Below are positions 44,640 through 58,850 of a stretch of 64,000 nt of DNA, piece by piece; within the stretch, counting starts at the first letter, position 1, and each line of letters opens with the position of its first letter. The DNA is from Thozetella sp. PMI_491. Its lineage: Eukaryota; Ascomycota; Sordariomycetes; Chaetosphaeriales; Chaetosphaeriaceae. Made by a program: the position numbers and the translations under genes. The stretch lies in NCBI GenBank assembly GCA_021432635.1, contig MU270016.1, positions 872,345 to 936,344 of the forward strand. Reading direction: 5' to 3'. The notes below the pieces were generated by a model. That model was given only the letters and a program-made list of their open reading frames with translations. It was not told the origin of the DNA and did not search any database.

Positions 44640-47600
44640 CTAATCAGTATTACTTTTAAAGCGACACAGAACAGCTAAGAGAAGCTTATAAATACTCTTT
44701 TAGAGATTACCGCCCTAAAACCTAAAATTAGGGATCTCTAAGAGTAAGTGATCAAGATAAAGGGCTGCCCCTAAATAAGGAATCAGGACTTTGCCTTAAT
44801 TATAAAAACAACTATTCTACATATATATAAACACTATAGCCAGCACGTGAAAAATAGCTCCTCACTAGGTTAAACTCACCCAAGAAGAGCGTAATAAAGC
44901 AGAGGTTATCAGCATCCTAGAAAAGCTATAGCTTACAATCTAGGATTAGATAATTATTAACTAAGAGGCAGTTTTACAACTACTATAATCTATTAACCTA
45001 GAAATAGCTTTAAAAGAGTAAAGAAACATATAAATAGTGTCTTATCTACTTAAGTACACAAATAATTATATAAAGCCCTATAGCTTTAAACTCTTAAACT
45101 ACTACTAAAAAGACTTTAAAAAATAGTAAACCAAGTATTTTAAAGAGCTAAATAACTAGATTAAACAATCTTTAATAAGATTTTTAAAAGATTAAAAGCT
45201 CCTAATATAATAATCTAAAATAAAACTAATCACAAGGATCTTATAAGAATATATAATCTAAGATTTTAACAAAGGAATAACTATTAAAGCCTATTAAAAG
45301 ATTAAAATAAAGATTATAAGTATAATAAGTATAATCTAAACTAAAGACAAGTAAAAACCTTAAAAAATAAAAGCTTAAAAATCTCTAGTATAAATCTTAC
45401 TATAAAAATAGGGCTAGAATTAATAAACTAGCTATATAGGTTAATAATCTAAATTAGACTAATTATAGCTTATAAATCTATTAAAATAGTTTAATATAGA
45501 TTTATTTAAAGCTATTAAGAGCTAATTAAAGACCTTAAATACTTAGTATAAACCTTATATAACTTACCCTTTAAATAAAAGATTCTTATAGTATTACTTT
45601 ATATAACTCTAACCCTAGAGATATACCTAATAGTAAAAAAGAGATACTAAAACCTTATAAATAGTTATAAGTTAAAATATAATAAGAAATAATTAATAGA
45701 AAGACCTATAAGAGATTAATCTATATTAAAAAGAATAAAACTAATAATCTCTACCCCTATTAGTATCTTTAATAAAAGAGATTAATATAAATATACTATA
45801 GTTATTCTCTAAGATCTAAAAGGAGAAAAATATATAGATTAAAGCTTAATATAATATATTAGATTCTAAGGTAAAATAGTTCTTATTATACTTAAAAAAG
45901 CTTAAGATCTACCTTTTCTAGCTCTATATAATATTTAATTAGATATTAAAAGAAAAAGCCCTATAATATTTCTTTAACTATATAAATCTAAAACAGTTAT
46001 TTACTATACTATATATAAAGATTAAATAATATTATAATATAAAGATAAATAAAATATTATGCTATAATAATTAGAGCTTATTAACACTTAATATCTTAAG
46101 AGAAAAGCTAAAGATAGCTAAAAAGAAATAGTTAAAAATATTTTAAGTATTATTTAATAAGTTATAATTATACTAATAAGCTCTTAATAAGAAATACTAA
46201 ATAAAATAATAGCTTATAGATATAATATTAAGAGTTATTTCTAATATATAAAAGCTATTAATTACTCTTTTTAAGCTAAAAAAAAGCTTTAAAATATTTT
46301 ATTCCTTACTTTATAACACACTTTAAATAATAAAAAATACTAATTTATCTATTATAAAAAGCTTCTTTATTAATTAAAAGTTTTAATATATAATAAAATA
46401 CTTAAAAAGTTCTTTTTAAAGCTTAAAACTATTTTAAACTAATAAACTAAGCTTAAATAAAAGAAAATAAACTAATAAATATTAATATTATAAAAAGATT
46501 AATTACTACTTTAAAAACTATATAAAAGCTAAATAAATAAAGATAAAAGAGAAATAAAAACTCTAGTAATCTTTTAAAAATAAGCCTAAGTAAAGCTATA
46601 AAATATATCTTATAATATATAAAAAACTATCCTTATATAAGATATTCTTAAAGGAATAATATTTAAGTGATCTAAATAATCTCTTAAATAAAAAAAAGAG
46701 TAAGGGAGAAAATAATTAATAATAAAAGATAATAACTTAGCTTATAGACTTAATATTTTAACACACTCTATAAATAAAAATAAAAAATATATCGTTAAAC
46801 TATTATTAATCTAATTAAAAGAAGTATATTAATAAGGTATTTATACTTAATAAATACTTTAAAACTATATTTTAAGGTATTATATCTAATACTAACACTA
46901 TAAAAAAGTTAACCACTAGTATAAAATAGTTTTAAACCCTTTAATAATAGCTCCTTATAATCTTTTTAAATAGAGATAAAACTAGTAAAACATATATCTA
47001 CTTTAAAAGTAAAGATCTTTTAAAATCTATAAAAACTATAATTATTAATACTTTAATTAGCTAGATTATATTTTATATAATAAAAATACTTATATTATTC
47101 TTATTATATTTAAAAGATATAAATAATCTCTTTATAAAGCTATATAATATAAAAAATAAACTAATAAGAGCTAATAAAATATATATTTTAATATAGTATA
47201 AATAAAGATATATATAGTTCTACCTAGATAAAATAAAAATAAGTATAAATAATATTAATAAGCTTATAAAAGTAATATTTCTAATTAAAATAAAGCTTAA
47301 ATATATATATAAATACTTTAATTACTCTTTTATAAATAAAATATATAAGTTCCTTATAAAAATAAGCTATAAGATTAAAATAAACACACTTAAGCTTATA
47401 AACTATTTTTATCACTTCTATTAAAAGTATAGAAGTACTTTTAAATACTTTAAGTTTACTCTTTATAAAAAAGCTAATTTTAACTATAAGATCCTAGTTA
47501 ATATAATATACTTTAATAGTAAACTAATACTTTATATAATCTATATAAGTATAAGATTTTAAACTAGTAACTTTTTAAAGGATATAACTATTAAAATAAT

Positions 47601-49727
47601 ATAAAATACCTTAAAAAAGTATTAGATAAATATATATTTAAGTCTATTAAATATTCTTACTATAGATTTAAGCACTAACTTTACCTTTAATTACTTTAAG
47701 GTAAAAGTAAAACTTATAAAAATCACCTATTAATAGGTTTTAATTAAGGCATATTATAATATTAAAAAGATTAAATAAGTATATAAGAGTTTAAGGAAAG
47801 CATATAATATTATACTTAAAAAAAGTAAAGGAAATACTAAAGAGGTACTTTAAACAGCCTTAAGTATTATTAATATAATAACTAGACTAAATAGTCTAAT
47901 ACTAATATTATTAGTATTTAACACTTATCTATAGATTTCTATAGATTTACTACCTTTAACTAGCTAACTATAATATAAGAAAACTTATAAAAAAGTATTA
48001 ATAAAGCTATAAAAAACCTTAACTAAGAAATATATTAAAGAAGTTATTAATATATATAATAAATTAAATATAGATAAAACCCTTTTATAAATACTTATAC
48101 TAGGGAGCTTAATACTAATATAATAAGAGAGTTTATACTAATAATAAAGCCTATTTAAAATACTTTAAGTATTAGAAAAAAATATTACTATAAATACTAT
48201 TAATAGTCTAGTTATATTTAAAACTATAGTAATTTAGTTATATAATATATTAAGAAAGTAATAAACTACTCTTAAAAAGATTAGAATAAATATATTGTTT
48301 AAATATCTTAAACCTCTATTATAATAGAAATAAGACAGACTATTAACCAAGGTAAAATATATAAAGTAAAGTTATCCTAATATAATTATAAAATATATAA
48401 TATATAGTAATATACTTATAGGAATAACTATATTTATAATAGAAAAAAAATATAAGTTATATAAATAAACTATTAAACTTAAAGCTAAAGGAGTTATTAA
48501 GACTATTAAAATATTATTTAAACTCTTAGATTAAGTTAAAATCTAGTCTCTAATAATAACTAAAGTATTTAAGGCAATCTCTTTAATAAAGGATTTAAAA
48601 GATATTAAAATCTTTAGTTATAGGCTTATTTATAAAGTAAAAAGGCAGAGAATTATAAAACTATATAAGAAATTATACCTTATAACTTAAAGCTATAGTA
48701 ATAATAAAAAGTAAATACTTTTTATATAAGTACTTATAATCTTATATTATAATTAAAGACTAATCCTTATATTTATATTAATTATAATATTAAAGAGATT
48801 TAAGGTTATACTATAAGATATTATATAAGCTTATACCTAGTTAAAATTAGATTTTTAATATATAGTTTTACTATATTTATTATATAAGCTATATAATTAA
48901 TACTTAAAAAATATAATTCTTAAGGTTATAAAACTATTTTATAGGCTTATTAAAATAAGTCTATACTAATTTATAATATATAATAAGTATTATAAGTAAT
49001 AGTTAGATATAAAAATCTCTAGATATAACCTATACTTATTTATTATAAAGCTAGAAAAGTTATTTAGCTTAATTAACCTATAGATTAATAATATACTTAA
49101 TATTAATAGCTTAAACTTCTTATAAAAGAAGGAAATAAAGCTTATTAAAATAACCTTTAAAGTAAAATTAAGATTATTATTAATACTTAGTATAAAAAAA
49201 GACTTTAATAGTTATTATATAAACTTAAGTAAAGACTTTATTATAATTAGGTAAAAAAGCTAGGTAAAAAGACTAGAGCTTATAAACTATAATTTAAAGA
49301 GTATAATAAAGTAGTTTATCAAGTAAAAAGCTTAAAAAGCTTATATTATATTTATCTACTAATTAAAAGTAGTATTTAACTTTATAATAATAATATAAAA
49401 GCTTTAACTTATTAAACTAGAGATTAATATAATTAATAAATATATCTAGTAGTAGATTAATAATAATATTAAAGGACTTAAATATATATATATTAAGCTA
49501 AAAAAAGCTAGATTATATATATTTATAAATAATTCCTTTACTAATAATAAAGACTTTAGTTTATAGATTAGATATATAATTATTCTTAATAATAAAAGTA
49601 TATAAGAGTAATTAAATAACTTTAAGGTAATTAAAAATATTATCTATTAGTCCTTTATAAAGTATAAAAGAATTATAAAAAGTATTTTAACAAGTAAAAT
49701 TTATAGTATAATAGCTGGTTTTAATAT

Positions 49728-52700
49728 GGGAATTGATACCTGGGCATATAGTTTGGCTATCTAGGCATGAGCTTACACGGGTATAACCCTTTCCAGCCCC
49801 TAGATTGGCCTAAATTTCTCGACCCCACTAGTATTTAGTGCTATAAAGTGGTGAATAAAGCCTACTAACACTAGTATTTAAGCCTACTTAAGGCTTAATA
49901 AGGGAGCTTTATACCCTTTTAGCGGGGATTTTGTAACGACTGTTACAATATCCTCTTCTATAAATGTGTAACGGCTGTTATAAAAACTAAACTATATTAT
50001 AGCGATCTGTTAAGAGTATTAGATATATATATATAACAGCTGCTATTAAATCTCCTAAGATCTTATTATTTTTAAGCCCTTCCTGTTGGTTGTAATAACC
50101 TGAGTTGATACTGTATGCCCTTTTCTTTACTGCTTTATACTATCTCCTACTAACTCCTTATTCTCCTTATACTTAGCTATAATCTCTAACTACTTATATA
50201 TAGTCTAGTTATAGCTCCCTGCCTTAGAGTAGCTGCTTGTTTCTAGGTGTGACTCGGCTAGAAAGATAGAGCCTCTACTGCTTGTAAGGCTTTAAGCTTT
50301 AACCTTGCTAGTGTTGTTTTATTGTGGCTATCTAGTGGTTGGCCCTGGCGGTAAATTAATCCCTTGTCTTACTGTGTAGATAGCTAGCTATTATTACTAA
50401 TAACTAGTTGTAAAGGGAGTATATAAGATATGTTGTTAGGCTGCTTATAAAGTAATATAGTAATTTTTAGGTTAAGAATCTAGTGATAAGGGTTCTTAAT
50501 GCTAGACTTGTGGATATACTATTATAGATAAATATCTTATTTTGTAAAAGTAGTGCTACTCTTAAGTACTTTATAGACCTTATAGTAACAGGGGATCTTA
50601 AGTTGCACCGATATAAAATAGTTATTAGTATAAAGGCTGATTAGAGATAGGTTTAGGTTTTTTAATATAGGTATTACTGCCTTTATAAGAGAGTATTATA
50701 TTATAATAAGCTAGAGGCTTTTTTCTGATATAGTTATTAATAAGTCCCCTAAGTATTTTAACCTAGGCCTAGAGTGTTTTTAAGTAGTTAATACCTTGTC
50801 TTGTATATAGGCGTTAATAAAGTCCTGAGCTTAGTTATATAGTATCTCCTTAAAGGCTTTAACTAGCTGATATAAATAGTTTATACTGTTTAAGAGGTAG
50901 TTTTTAATGTTATAGTTGTTTGCCTTTATCTTAGATGTTATTTAGATCTTGAAATTATAGTACCTTTAGGTATAATATTAGGCTTACTAGGCTTATATAG
51001 GTATATATATATGGTAAAGGTATGTTAGGATTACCTATTAGTTATTAAACTCTATATAAATATTTACCTATACCTTTTTATATGCTTCTTTTATCTTAGT
51101 AAATATAATAAGCTTTTAAAGGTTAAATATACCTTGATAAGTATAAGGGATAGACCCTGGTAGGGTATTGTTTTACTTTTTAACGTTTTAGACTATGTCT
51201 TTATTACTAGAGCTAAGTGTTACTAGTACTTCTCTATTAGTACTATCTATATTATTATTAATAAGGATAATAGGCTTTACCTATTTTTTCTTTGACTAAA
51301 GGAGGATATTAGAATTAATGTAGTAAATATATAGTTATTATTATATATCTAGAAAAAAAGCCTTTAAAGTATTTTTTATTTGGGTGTTAAAGTTAGTGAT
51401 AACTATATTAGGCAATTAGATTTGGTTCTTTTTAATAAGCTGGCGAACAACATCTATAAGGAATTAAAATCCTTTAAGCCTCTTATTGTTAATCACGTTA
51501 AATATAGTGTTATAGACAGACTATAAATAGGTTTAACTAGTTACTTAAAAGAGAAAGAGTTTATAGTAGTTTATGTTGTAAGTATTGTCGAAATTTATCA
51601 CCTTTAAAAACTGCCTTTATATTTAAATATAAGAGGGATATATTTATACTAGCCTAAGAAGATACTTAGGCTTATCCTCTGCTTATTTAATAATATAAGG
51701 TATCTTTCTTTTATTAAATGACTTGATTAAGGTAGTAGTTAAGCCTAGACTATTTAATTTCTCGTGGTTAATCTTAGCTCTAGTATTATAGATATCCCTC
51801 TTTATAAAGATATTCTTAGGGTATTACTTTTTAATAATAACCTATATATTATATATTTAAATACTAACCTACTAGCTTATTAACTTAATAGTTCCCTTAA
51901 TAGGATTAATAATCCTTTGATAAATAAAGTAGGTAGATAAGTAGATACTAAGCTAATAATTATAGCAGCTGTATTTTACATTGGTATACTTATATAATAG
52001 CTACTAGTTATTAATAATAACTTTGGCAATTATTTTCCACTAATAATTATACTTTTAAGACTTTTAATTCCTTTACTTAGTACTTTTACTTAACTAAGAG
52101 AGCCTATAGTGGTTATACTTAAATATATATTGCTTTTTCTAACCTTTTATTATATAATCTTACTGCTTAATAATAGTATAACTATAAGCTTTTATAAAGG
52201 TATTAATATTATAGTAAAAAATATCAACTATTAGGGCTGGGTTACCTAGGATAAATAGGTTAGGAAGAAGGTATTAGCCTAATAAGCTACATTTTAAATC
52301 TAAGCTGCTAATACTATTAGCTAGTAGCCCTAGGTATAAAGGTAAGGTATCTTTTTAAAGGGAGAAGGGCTGATCTTAAAGTAGTAAATACCCTTATCTC
52401 TCTTATTATTTATAAACTTTTTTATAAGACTAAACAAGCTTAAGTATTAGCTACTAGTCTATATTAATCACCTTATAAATAAGCTTTAGGGCAGATATAA
52501 ACTAGGTATATAGCAAAGTTAACTCTTAATACTTAGTTAAAGCATCTAGTATAGCCTAGTTTTATAAATATTAAGATTTAAGGGGTTTAAGTCTAGGTAC
52601 TAGCTTTTTAACGTGTTATATTTTAATTTATTTTAGATATATAGTAAAATAATTACTGAGATAAATATTAAAGAGCTACTATACCTATATAGGTTTATTA

Positions 52701-53239
52701 AACGTATTATTATAAGGCCTTAAAACTATTGTAAAATTTTTAGGCTAGGCTAAGAAAAGATTTACTATAGCTCCTTTATCTTTAGTACTATAATATTTCC
52801 TAATACTAGTACCTATAGTATTAGTTGTATCTAAAGAGCTTAGAAAGGTTTATTATAATTATTTTAAAGGGTAGGTTTTAGGTATAGGTTTAAGGGCAAT
52901 ACTAATAAGCTTATATAGTTAAGTCTTAAGTAAGATAGAGGTTGATTTACCTATAGTTACTATTTTAAATTAGTATAAAATAAGTAAGCTTTAAAGAGCT
53001 AAGATAATAAGCTTATAGTAGTTAATCTTAATAGGTCTATTAATTTTAACGTAAAATATAAAATTAACTTTAAAACGATTAAGGCAGGGTGTGCTTTAGC
53101 TAGGGTACTTGGGCAGAATTTAGGGCGTGTAATATAGGCTAACAGCTAAAGATTTAGGCTAATCTAGGGGCTGGAAAGGGTTATGCCCGTGTAAGTTTAT
53201 ACCTAGATAGCTAAACTATATGCCTAGGTATTAATTCCC
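49728..53239. mobile_element. DNA transposon remnant nested in the retrotransposon
   Basis: Terminal inverted repeats of 88 bp lie at 49728-49815 and 53152-53239, starting GGGAATTGATACCTGGGC on the left and GGGAATTAATACCTAGGC on the inverted right. All differences between the arms that I see are transitions. The element is flanked by the 8-bp direct duplication TTTAATAT (49720-49727 and 53240-53247). The 3.5-kb body is AT-rich but less extreme than the surrounding retroelement and has no open frame. Long inverted repeats suggest a Mutator-like element, whereas an 8-bp duplication fits hAT; the surrounding AT-rich sequence makes the exact duplication length uncertain. No transposase can be read. 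Confidence 0.8.
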
Positions 53240-54969
53240 TTTAATATTAGCTATATATTAAACTATATACTTAATATAATTATATAATAGCTTAATTTAA
53301 AAGTGTTAAAGCTAGTTATTTATATAGATTTAAGATTATTATACTAGTGTCTAGTCTAACTAAAAAACACTATAGAAAAACATCTTATAATTAATTTAAT
53401 AATAATATACTAGTCTTATAAGACTTATAAGATTATTAAGATTAAATAAATTAATAAAAGAGACAACCCTATAAATACTATAATAAAAGTATTTTTAAAC
53501 AAAATATTAAAAATACTAATATTAATAAATAAAGCTATTTTCTATATTAAAAGATAAGTTTAACACATAAAGGATTATATAAATAAAGTTCTTAAAGTAT
53601 AGTTTACTTTATAATTTTACTAATTTATTTCCTAAGATATTTATTACTTTAATTATTATATTATTTATTATTTTAAAGTTAATATTTTAAACAGTAATTA
53701 TATTATAAAGAAAAGTATATAATAAGAGAAGAGAAAGTATACACTAGTATAAAAGATTAATTTAAAAAGATATATTCCCTAATAATTAAAAAATATAAAA
53801 AACACTAGAGTTAAACTATTAAAATAAAAAATAAGTTAAGCTTTTACTTAAGGGAAAAGTAACACACTAAGCTAAGTAAAAGCCTTTTAACTAGCCTCCT
53901 TCTTCTTATTTATTATTATATTAATAATAATATTATTATTATTATTAGTGTCTAGCTCTACTATAAAGTAGAGTATCTTATATACTATAAGGCGTTAAAA
54001 CTAGATCTTTTAAACTTATATTAATAACTCTTAAAAATAGTAAAACAAAGAAACTAACCTTAATATTATTAGCCTCTTTTATAGCTAGAAACTTAACAGT
54101 AAGAGCTATAGTTATCTTTAGGCTATAACTATAATTAAAGCTATTAAAATATAATTAAGAGATTAAAAGAGTAATATTTATATAATAGTATAATTATAAC
54201 TAGAGTTATAACACTAATAATAATTCCTAATTAGCTAGGTATTATAATAAGGATTACCTTTATCTTTATTAGATATAGCTAATTTTAAACACAAGAGGTA
54301 AAAGCTCCTATATATAACTCCCTTAAGTAGACACACCTAACAAGCACCCTTTACTATAGTATTATATACTACTACCTTACCCTTACCCTTAACCTTAGCT
54401 TTAACAACTAACTTACACTATAAAGATCCTATATAAAAGCTTATTAACACATATAAAACACTAATAAAAAGAGTAAATAATAAAATAACTTACTTTTAAA
54501 AGGCATAGTAAATATTTAGTTATAACTATTAAAAAGATATATTTAAGTCAGCTAGAAGCTTTTAAACAACATTAAGAAAGAGTAATTTAATCTTATAAAT
54601 TACTATTACTATTACTACTATTAAAAGAGGGAGAAGGCTTAGTATCAACTCGTCTAGCCAGAAAGAGAAAGAGCAAGGGAGCTTAAGCAAATAAAGCTAG
54701 CTTTATACATATAGGAGAGCTTTTAGATTAAGGCTTTATAAGCATACTATTATTCCTTGTTTTTACTCTTATTATTCTCTTTTATCTATTATTTTTATTT
54801 ATAAAGCTATGCTAAACCCTATTTAACTGTTAAAAGGAGCAGATAATAGCAATAATAAAGCTATATAGATCTAATCTTTATTCTTTTTAACAAAGAGATT
54901 TAACTACTATATTTAAAAACTAGAAAATAAAGCTTGTGAGTGCTGGCTGTGAAAGAAAAGAAGAGCTAG

Positions 54970-55198
54970 TGTTGGAATAGTTGTTTGCAGCACTAGCGAG
55001 CTATGGAGGATCTATAGTATTAGGATCCTATTGATCACGTGGATTCTTCTTACATGATCAATAGGAGCATATAAAAGTCGTTCCTAAGCTTATTAGCTCT
55101 TAGGAATGACATACAGAAGATAGATACTAATACACGATACGGATTTACACAGTTTGTTTGCTTTATTGCTTTACGAGATCTCGTACGCTTACCAAACA
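54970..55198. repeat. Right LTR (229 bp)
   Basis: It has the same length and ends as the left LTR and differs from it only by transitions. It keeps more CpG and CpA-derived cytosines in its last third (for example TACGAGATCTCGTACGC), so the two LTRs were mutated unequally. Confidence 0.92.
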
Positions 55199-55203
55199 CT
55201 AAC

Positions 55204-55930
55204 ACTTCTAATGAAGAAAAATTTTATTATAATAGTGAAATAAAGAATACCTGTGTGGCTATGAACAAGCCGCCCTTTTAGATAATTTCCTCCCCAGGAA
55301 ATGTCAGCCAGCGGTCAGCAGGGTCCTGTCTCACGGGCCACTGCATATGAGTAAGGCCTATCAGATAGCATAACTCTTCGGTTGCCAGAACGGGCCTGAG
55401 AGTCATGCAGGAATCGCAGGCGTGGGCAGTCAGGGACTAATCGGGAACAAAGCACCTCCTTGCTATAAATAAATAGCCTAAAGGACCTCCGATTTGAGGC
55501 GCTCAAGGATAATTCAAGCTGTAGCCTAAGTGCCAGCTCTCTATACTATTTGCCTTCTCGTAGTCAAACTATATAGTGCTCCCGTGAACGCCCAAAGGCA
55601 TTACAAAATTTAACAAAGTAATAAATAAATATATCTCAAATACATAGATATCTGTTAAGAAAGCAAACTACTTTAATCTCAAGTCTATTAAACCAGAACT
55701 AGAACAAGTAGTTGATTAAATGACGTGGTGTTGAAATGTAGGAGTAAGATGCTACGCGATGGAATGTGTGTGTGTGTGTAACGGAGGGAGGCCCGAGAAG
55801 TAGTATCACACGAGCTTAGATCGAATGCAGACCCCCATTAGACAAGCACCAGCACCATAAATACCCCCAGCCTCATCTCTTACAACCTCCTTAACCACTA
55901 AATCCTGATAATTTGTGCTCCCGGAAAATC
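55204..55930. other. Intergenic flank of the retrotransposon
   Basis: Normal-composition DNA resumes immediately after the target duplication. There is a (TG)n microsatellite at 55765-55779. No supported gene; the region just before 55931 would be the upstream region of the following pseudogene. Confidence 0.5.
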
Positions 55931-57425
55931 ATGGGTCAAGACAACGGGGTCTACCTTGGAGTCTGGACAAATTGGTCCCACGACTCGACGTTTAGAAGGA
56001 CATTGGCGCTGACCCAGCGGGATGGTACGTTGTTAGTCGCATTCGTTGCTTTCCTCGTGACGTTAGTTGGCACTCGGTTCTAGAGATTGGCCTGCTTGAT
56101 ACTACACTTCTTCGTCTACTCGTCAAGGACACGCCGGGACGGGTTGTATCACCAACGTCAAGTCTTTTTGCGCAATGTCGCAACCGCTGACTCTGGAATT
56201 CTCACACTCTTGTCCATTGCATGGGCATGGCAGCACTCTCGTTACATCTGGGTACAAGTCGTGCCTCTTCTCGGGGTCGCGGCACTATGCGCGGTGGGTG
56301 GGCTACTGCCTCCGGCTTCTCCTCCAGAGTCGCGACGAGTGAGGAAGTGCTTGTATCAAGCGCCGACTGCGGTTTCATGACCCTGACCGCCGACTTCAAC
56401 GTTACCGACTTTCTCAATAGGCTTGAGCCATATATAACAAGGAGGTGGCAACTGCGGCAGCCTACACCAAGCATTGTTACTTAACCAACACCTCCGTGAA
56501 TATACTCGGTTGCGACACGTTCATCAAGAAGACAATATCCTTTTCTGTCGTCACCATGGCCGGCTGCCCCTTCGGCAATGGCATCTGCAGGACGAATAAC
56601 TCCAACATTTATTATCGACACAGGGCTGCTTGACAGTCGCATTGATTTCGGACTGAATGCAACCTCCAAACTCTAGGCTCCAATGGCGCCGCGTTCTCCA
56701 ATGCGTACTCTTATATGCTGATGGTCGAAGGACCGTCTTCAATGCTTCAAGCGATAAATCATTCGCCCGCTACCATTTTGGCTCTGCACTGGGCAAGAAT
56801 GCTACGAACTATACCGAGGAATTCTACAATGATGCTGTCTACGACCAGACTGTCATTGGCGATAGCGTACATGCGGACTATACAACCCTGTGAGCAGGCA
56901 AATACCCGAGCTCCTGTGGCTGATTTCTGACATGTGCTCCAGTGTCGAGCAAGCTCTAACTTACAATGGGACCTTGGACAAGTGTGACTTTAAGCCGATA
57001 CCAGAGCTTCTAAGACCAAACGCCAATACATTCCTATTCTTTCTCCAAAGCAACGGAATGCGTTACACCGCACCCACGCATGATCCATGGTACAATATCA
57101 CAGTTCCGCTGGGGTCGATTATCAACGAACTTGGCCGAGAATCAGGTAGGCATGTGACCGATTACCCTGCTCAAACGGCATCACGGTTGGGGTGCACATC
57201 GCAAGAGCAATTCTGTAACACGGCTCTGCCGGAAGGAGAAAGATGCATGCCGCTTGGGGGTTCAAAGACACAATAACAGCCGCGGCGACGCTCTTTCGAA
57301 GTGATACGGCGACTGGTATCTTCGGCTGGGTAGGCAGCAACTTCCAGTCGATGTTGAGCCTTCCGAAAATGGAAGCCCAGACCCACCATTTTTGGAACTC
57401 CAAACCACCCCCCGTCCAGCCTTAA
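55931..57425 (+). pseudogene. Degenerate fungus-specific multi-pass membrane protein
   Basis: The start MGQDNGVYLGVWTNWSHDS is the hallmark of a common uncharacterised family of fungal membrane proteins. Homologous-looking segments follow in order but in shifting frames: a frame with TRF-stop-RLACLILHFFVYSS then YHQRQVFLRNVATADSGIL, then GFSSRVATSEEVLVSS in another frame, TKHCYLTNTSVNILGCDTF, CPFGNGICRTNNSNI, WRRVLQCVLLYADGR, and ITVPLGSIINELGRESG. An in-frame TAG at 56081-56083 sits where relatives have Trp (TRFWR), and at least four frame changes follow (near 56300, 56436, 56615 and 57255). The stop is a G-to-A change, while the rest are insertions or deletions. The last segment I can place ends near 57425; where the original gene ended is unclear. 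Not expected to give a working protein. Confidence 0.72.
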
Positions 57426-58757
57426 TACCCGAAAGAGGAAATATATAACTATCGAGAAGGGTCTATTACTTAGCGACACTTGGTGGGGTGCCTTTGCCTT
57501 ACAGCCATCTTGCCATAGTTCTGATCTTGGTTCGATTCTGGCTGGCGCCTTGCTCTCACCGCAGTATACGGGACCAACAATGCAAATACCAAAACGCAGC
57601 ATCCGGCTATGGCGGGAAAACTCTATTTAGTGGGTGCTTCCGTCGATCGTATTGTGGATCGTCTGACAATTTAGCATCTTAAACGCCAGGAAACCTCCTC
57701 TTGGCGCAGGTAGAGCATGGAAACGTCCCAGTGCATCGTAGCTTCTTAGATCTGGAAAAGTCCCAAGCGCGGCTGGCTCAGGGTGTTTTTTCGGCGATTC
57801 TCAGAATGTTCGCCAGCACCCGTCAGCCCAGCAGGAGAGGAGAGGAGGGTGCCAGTTGTCTACGCTTCCTCTGTTACCTATCGCTTATGTAGCAGTTAGC
57901 ACAGGTGGAGTGCCGCCCTGCGGTCAGAAGAAAGGTCCAGACCGGCTACTGAGATAGAACCCACAAGACCTTTCAACATGTAGTGCCCAGCTAGCTATCA
58001 GAGGCTTGAAAACCGGAGGCTACATATCCGCGGCTGGAAAACGGGGGGACAAATCCGACTGCGCTAGAGCAGAAGTGGCTTAACTAGTGCAAGGTAGCCC
58101 ATGTGGAAGTTGGGCCACATGACGACTACAACTATCCACGCGCATTTGTTTGCGGAACCATTTTCGTAAATACTCTTTTGAGACGACGAGCAGCATAACT
58201 CCGCAAGAGTTTGAGCATACAAATTAATCCTGCATATATCGGTTTCATCGAAGTACCACACACTAGATCTTAACCTCTCGCTGCGACCATTATGTTCGCT
58301 TCCGAACCATCCTGGGCTACAAGAAGCCGTTTGCGAAGTACAATCTGCTAAGAGTTCGTAAGGGTGCATTACGGAGCGAAATCCTCTTGTAAGTCCTAGG
58401 CAGGTCTTGGGTATTCAGTGTTTACCGCTTATACTACGTTTGCTCTCTACAATATAAGATGAGAGATGTGTTTACACTTTTAAACCCTTTCCAAGGCGAA
58501 AGCAAAGCTCAGTACTAACCATGTGGGCCCTGTCACGCTGTACAGAACACGGTAGGTGCCCACCTAACATTTTGGGTCAAGCAGAGCAGACAAAATAACG
58601 AATGAAAGAGAACAGCTTGTCAAATGATTCGACAGTTCTATCAACCATGTTGACATTAGACAGTATTCATCAAGCACTTCCTGGATACAGGTCTTTGCTG
58701 TGCCGGCACCCGTTTGCAGGGCCAATTTCCACTGCTCTACCTGGAAACAAAGGGATT
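57426..58757. other. Intergenic, possible further pseudogene debris
   Basis: Sequence up to about 57900 may include the eroded 3' part of the preceding pseudogene, but I cannot align it. The remainder shows no supported gene. The 101-codon minus-strand frame at 58064-58369 has no recognisable features. Confidence 0.4.
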
Positions 58758-58850
58758 TCATTTGACACCTGGACGAAATGCAGCGGCGATGTTGATATGG
58801 CATCTCTGCATGACGGTATCCTTATATATCGCGAAGCCTGGTCCTTCGTA

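Larger units (their letters stand above)
44411..55198. mobile_element. LTR retrotransposon, RIP-destroyed, with nested insertion
   Basis: LTRs of 229 bp stand at 44411-44639 and 54970-55198; each starts TGTTGG and ends CCAAACA. The element is flanked by the direct 5-bp target duplication CTAAC (44406-44410 and 55199-55203). A purine tract (GAAAGAAAAGAAGAG) precedes the right LTR. The two LTRs align without gaps and differ at 18 sites by my count, all transitions, the hallmark of RIP rather than ordinary drift. The interior is almost pure A/T in long stretches and has no usable open frame, so neither gag-pol order nor the Gypsy/Copia class can be read. Removing the nested element and one of its target copies leaves about 7.3 kb, a normal full length. 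Orientation is given by the purine tract (left to right) but no coding sequence confirms it. Confidence 0.9.

Noticed and set aside
55765..55779. (TG)n microsatellite
   Set aside because: Ordinary simple repeat, noted only in the spacer description.
56024..56083. Intron (GTACGT...TCTAG) that would remove the stop in the membrane pseudogene
   Set aside because: Splicing would shift into a frame that soon stops and would lose the family-like sequence RLACL and YHQRQVFLRN, which continues in the unspliced frame.
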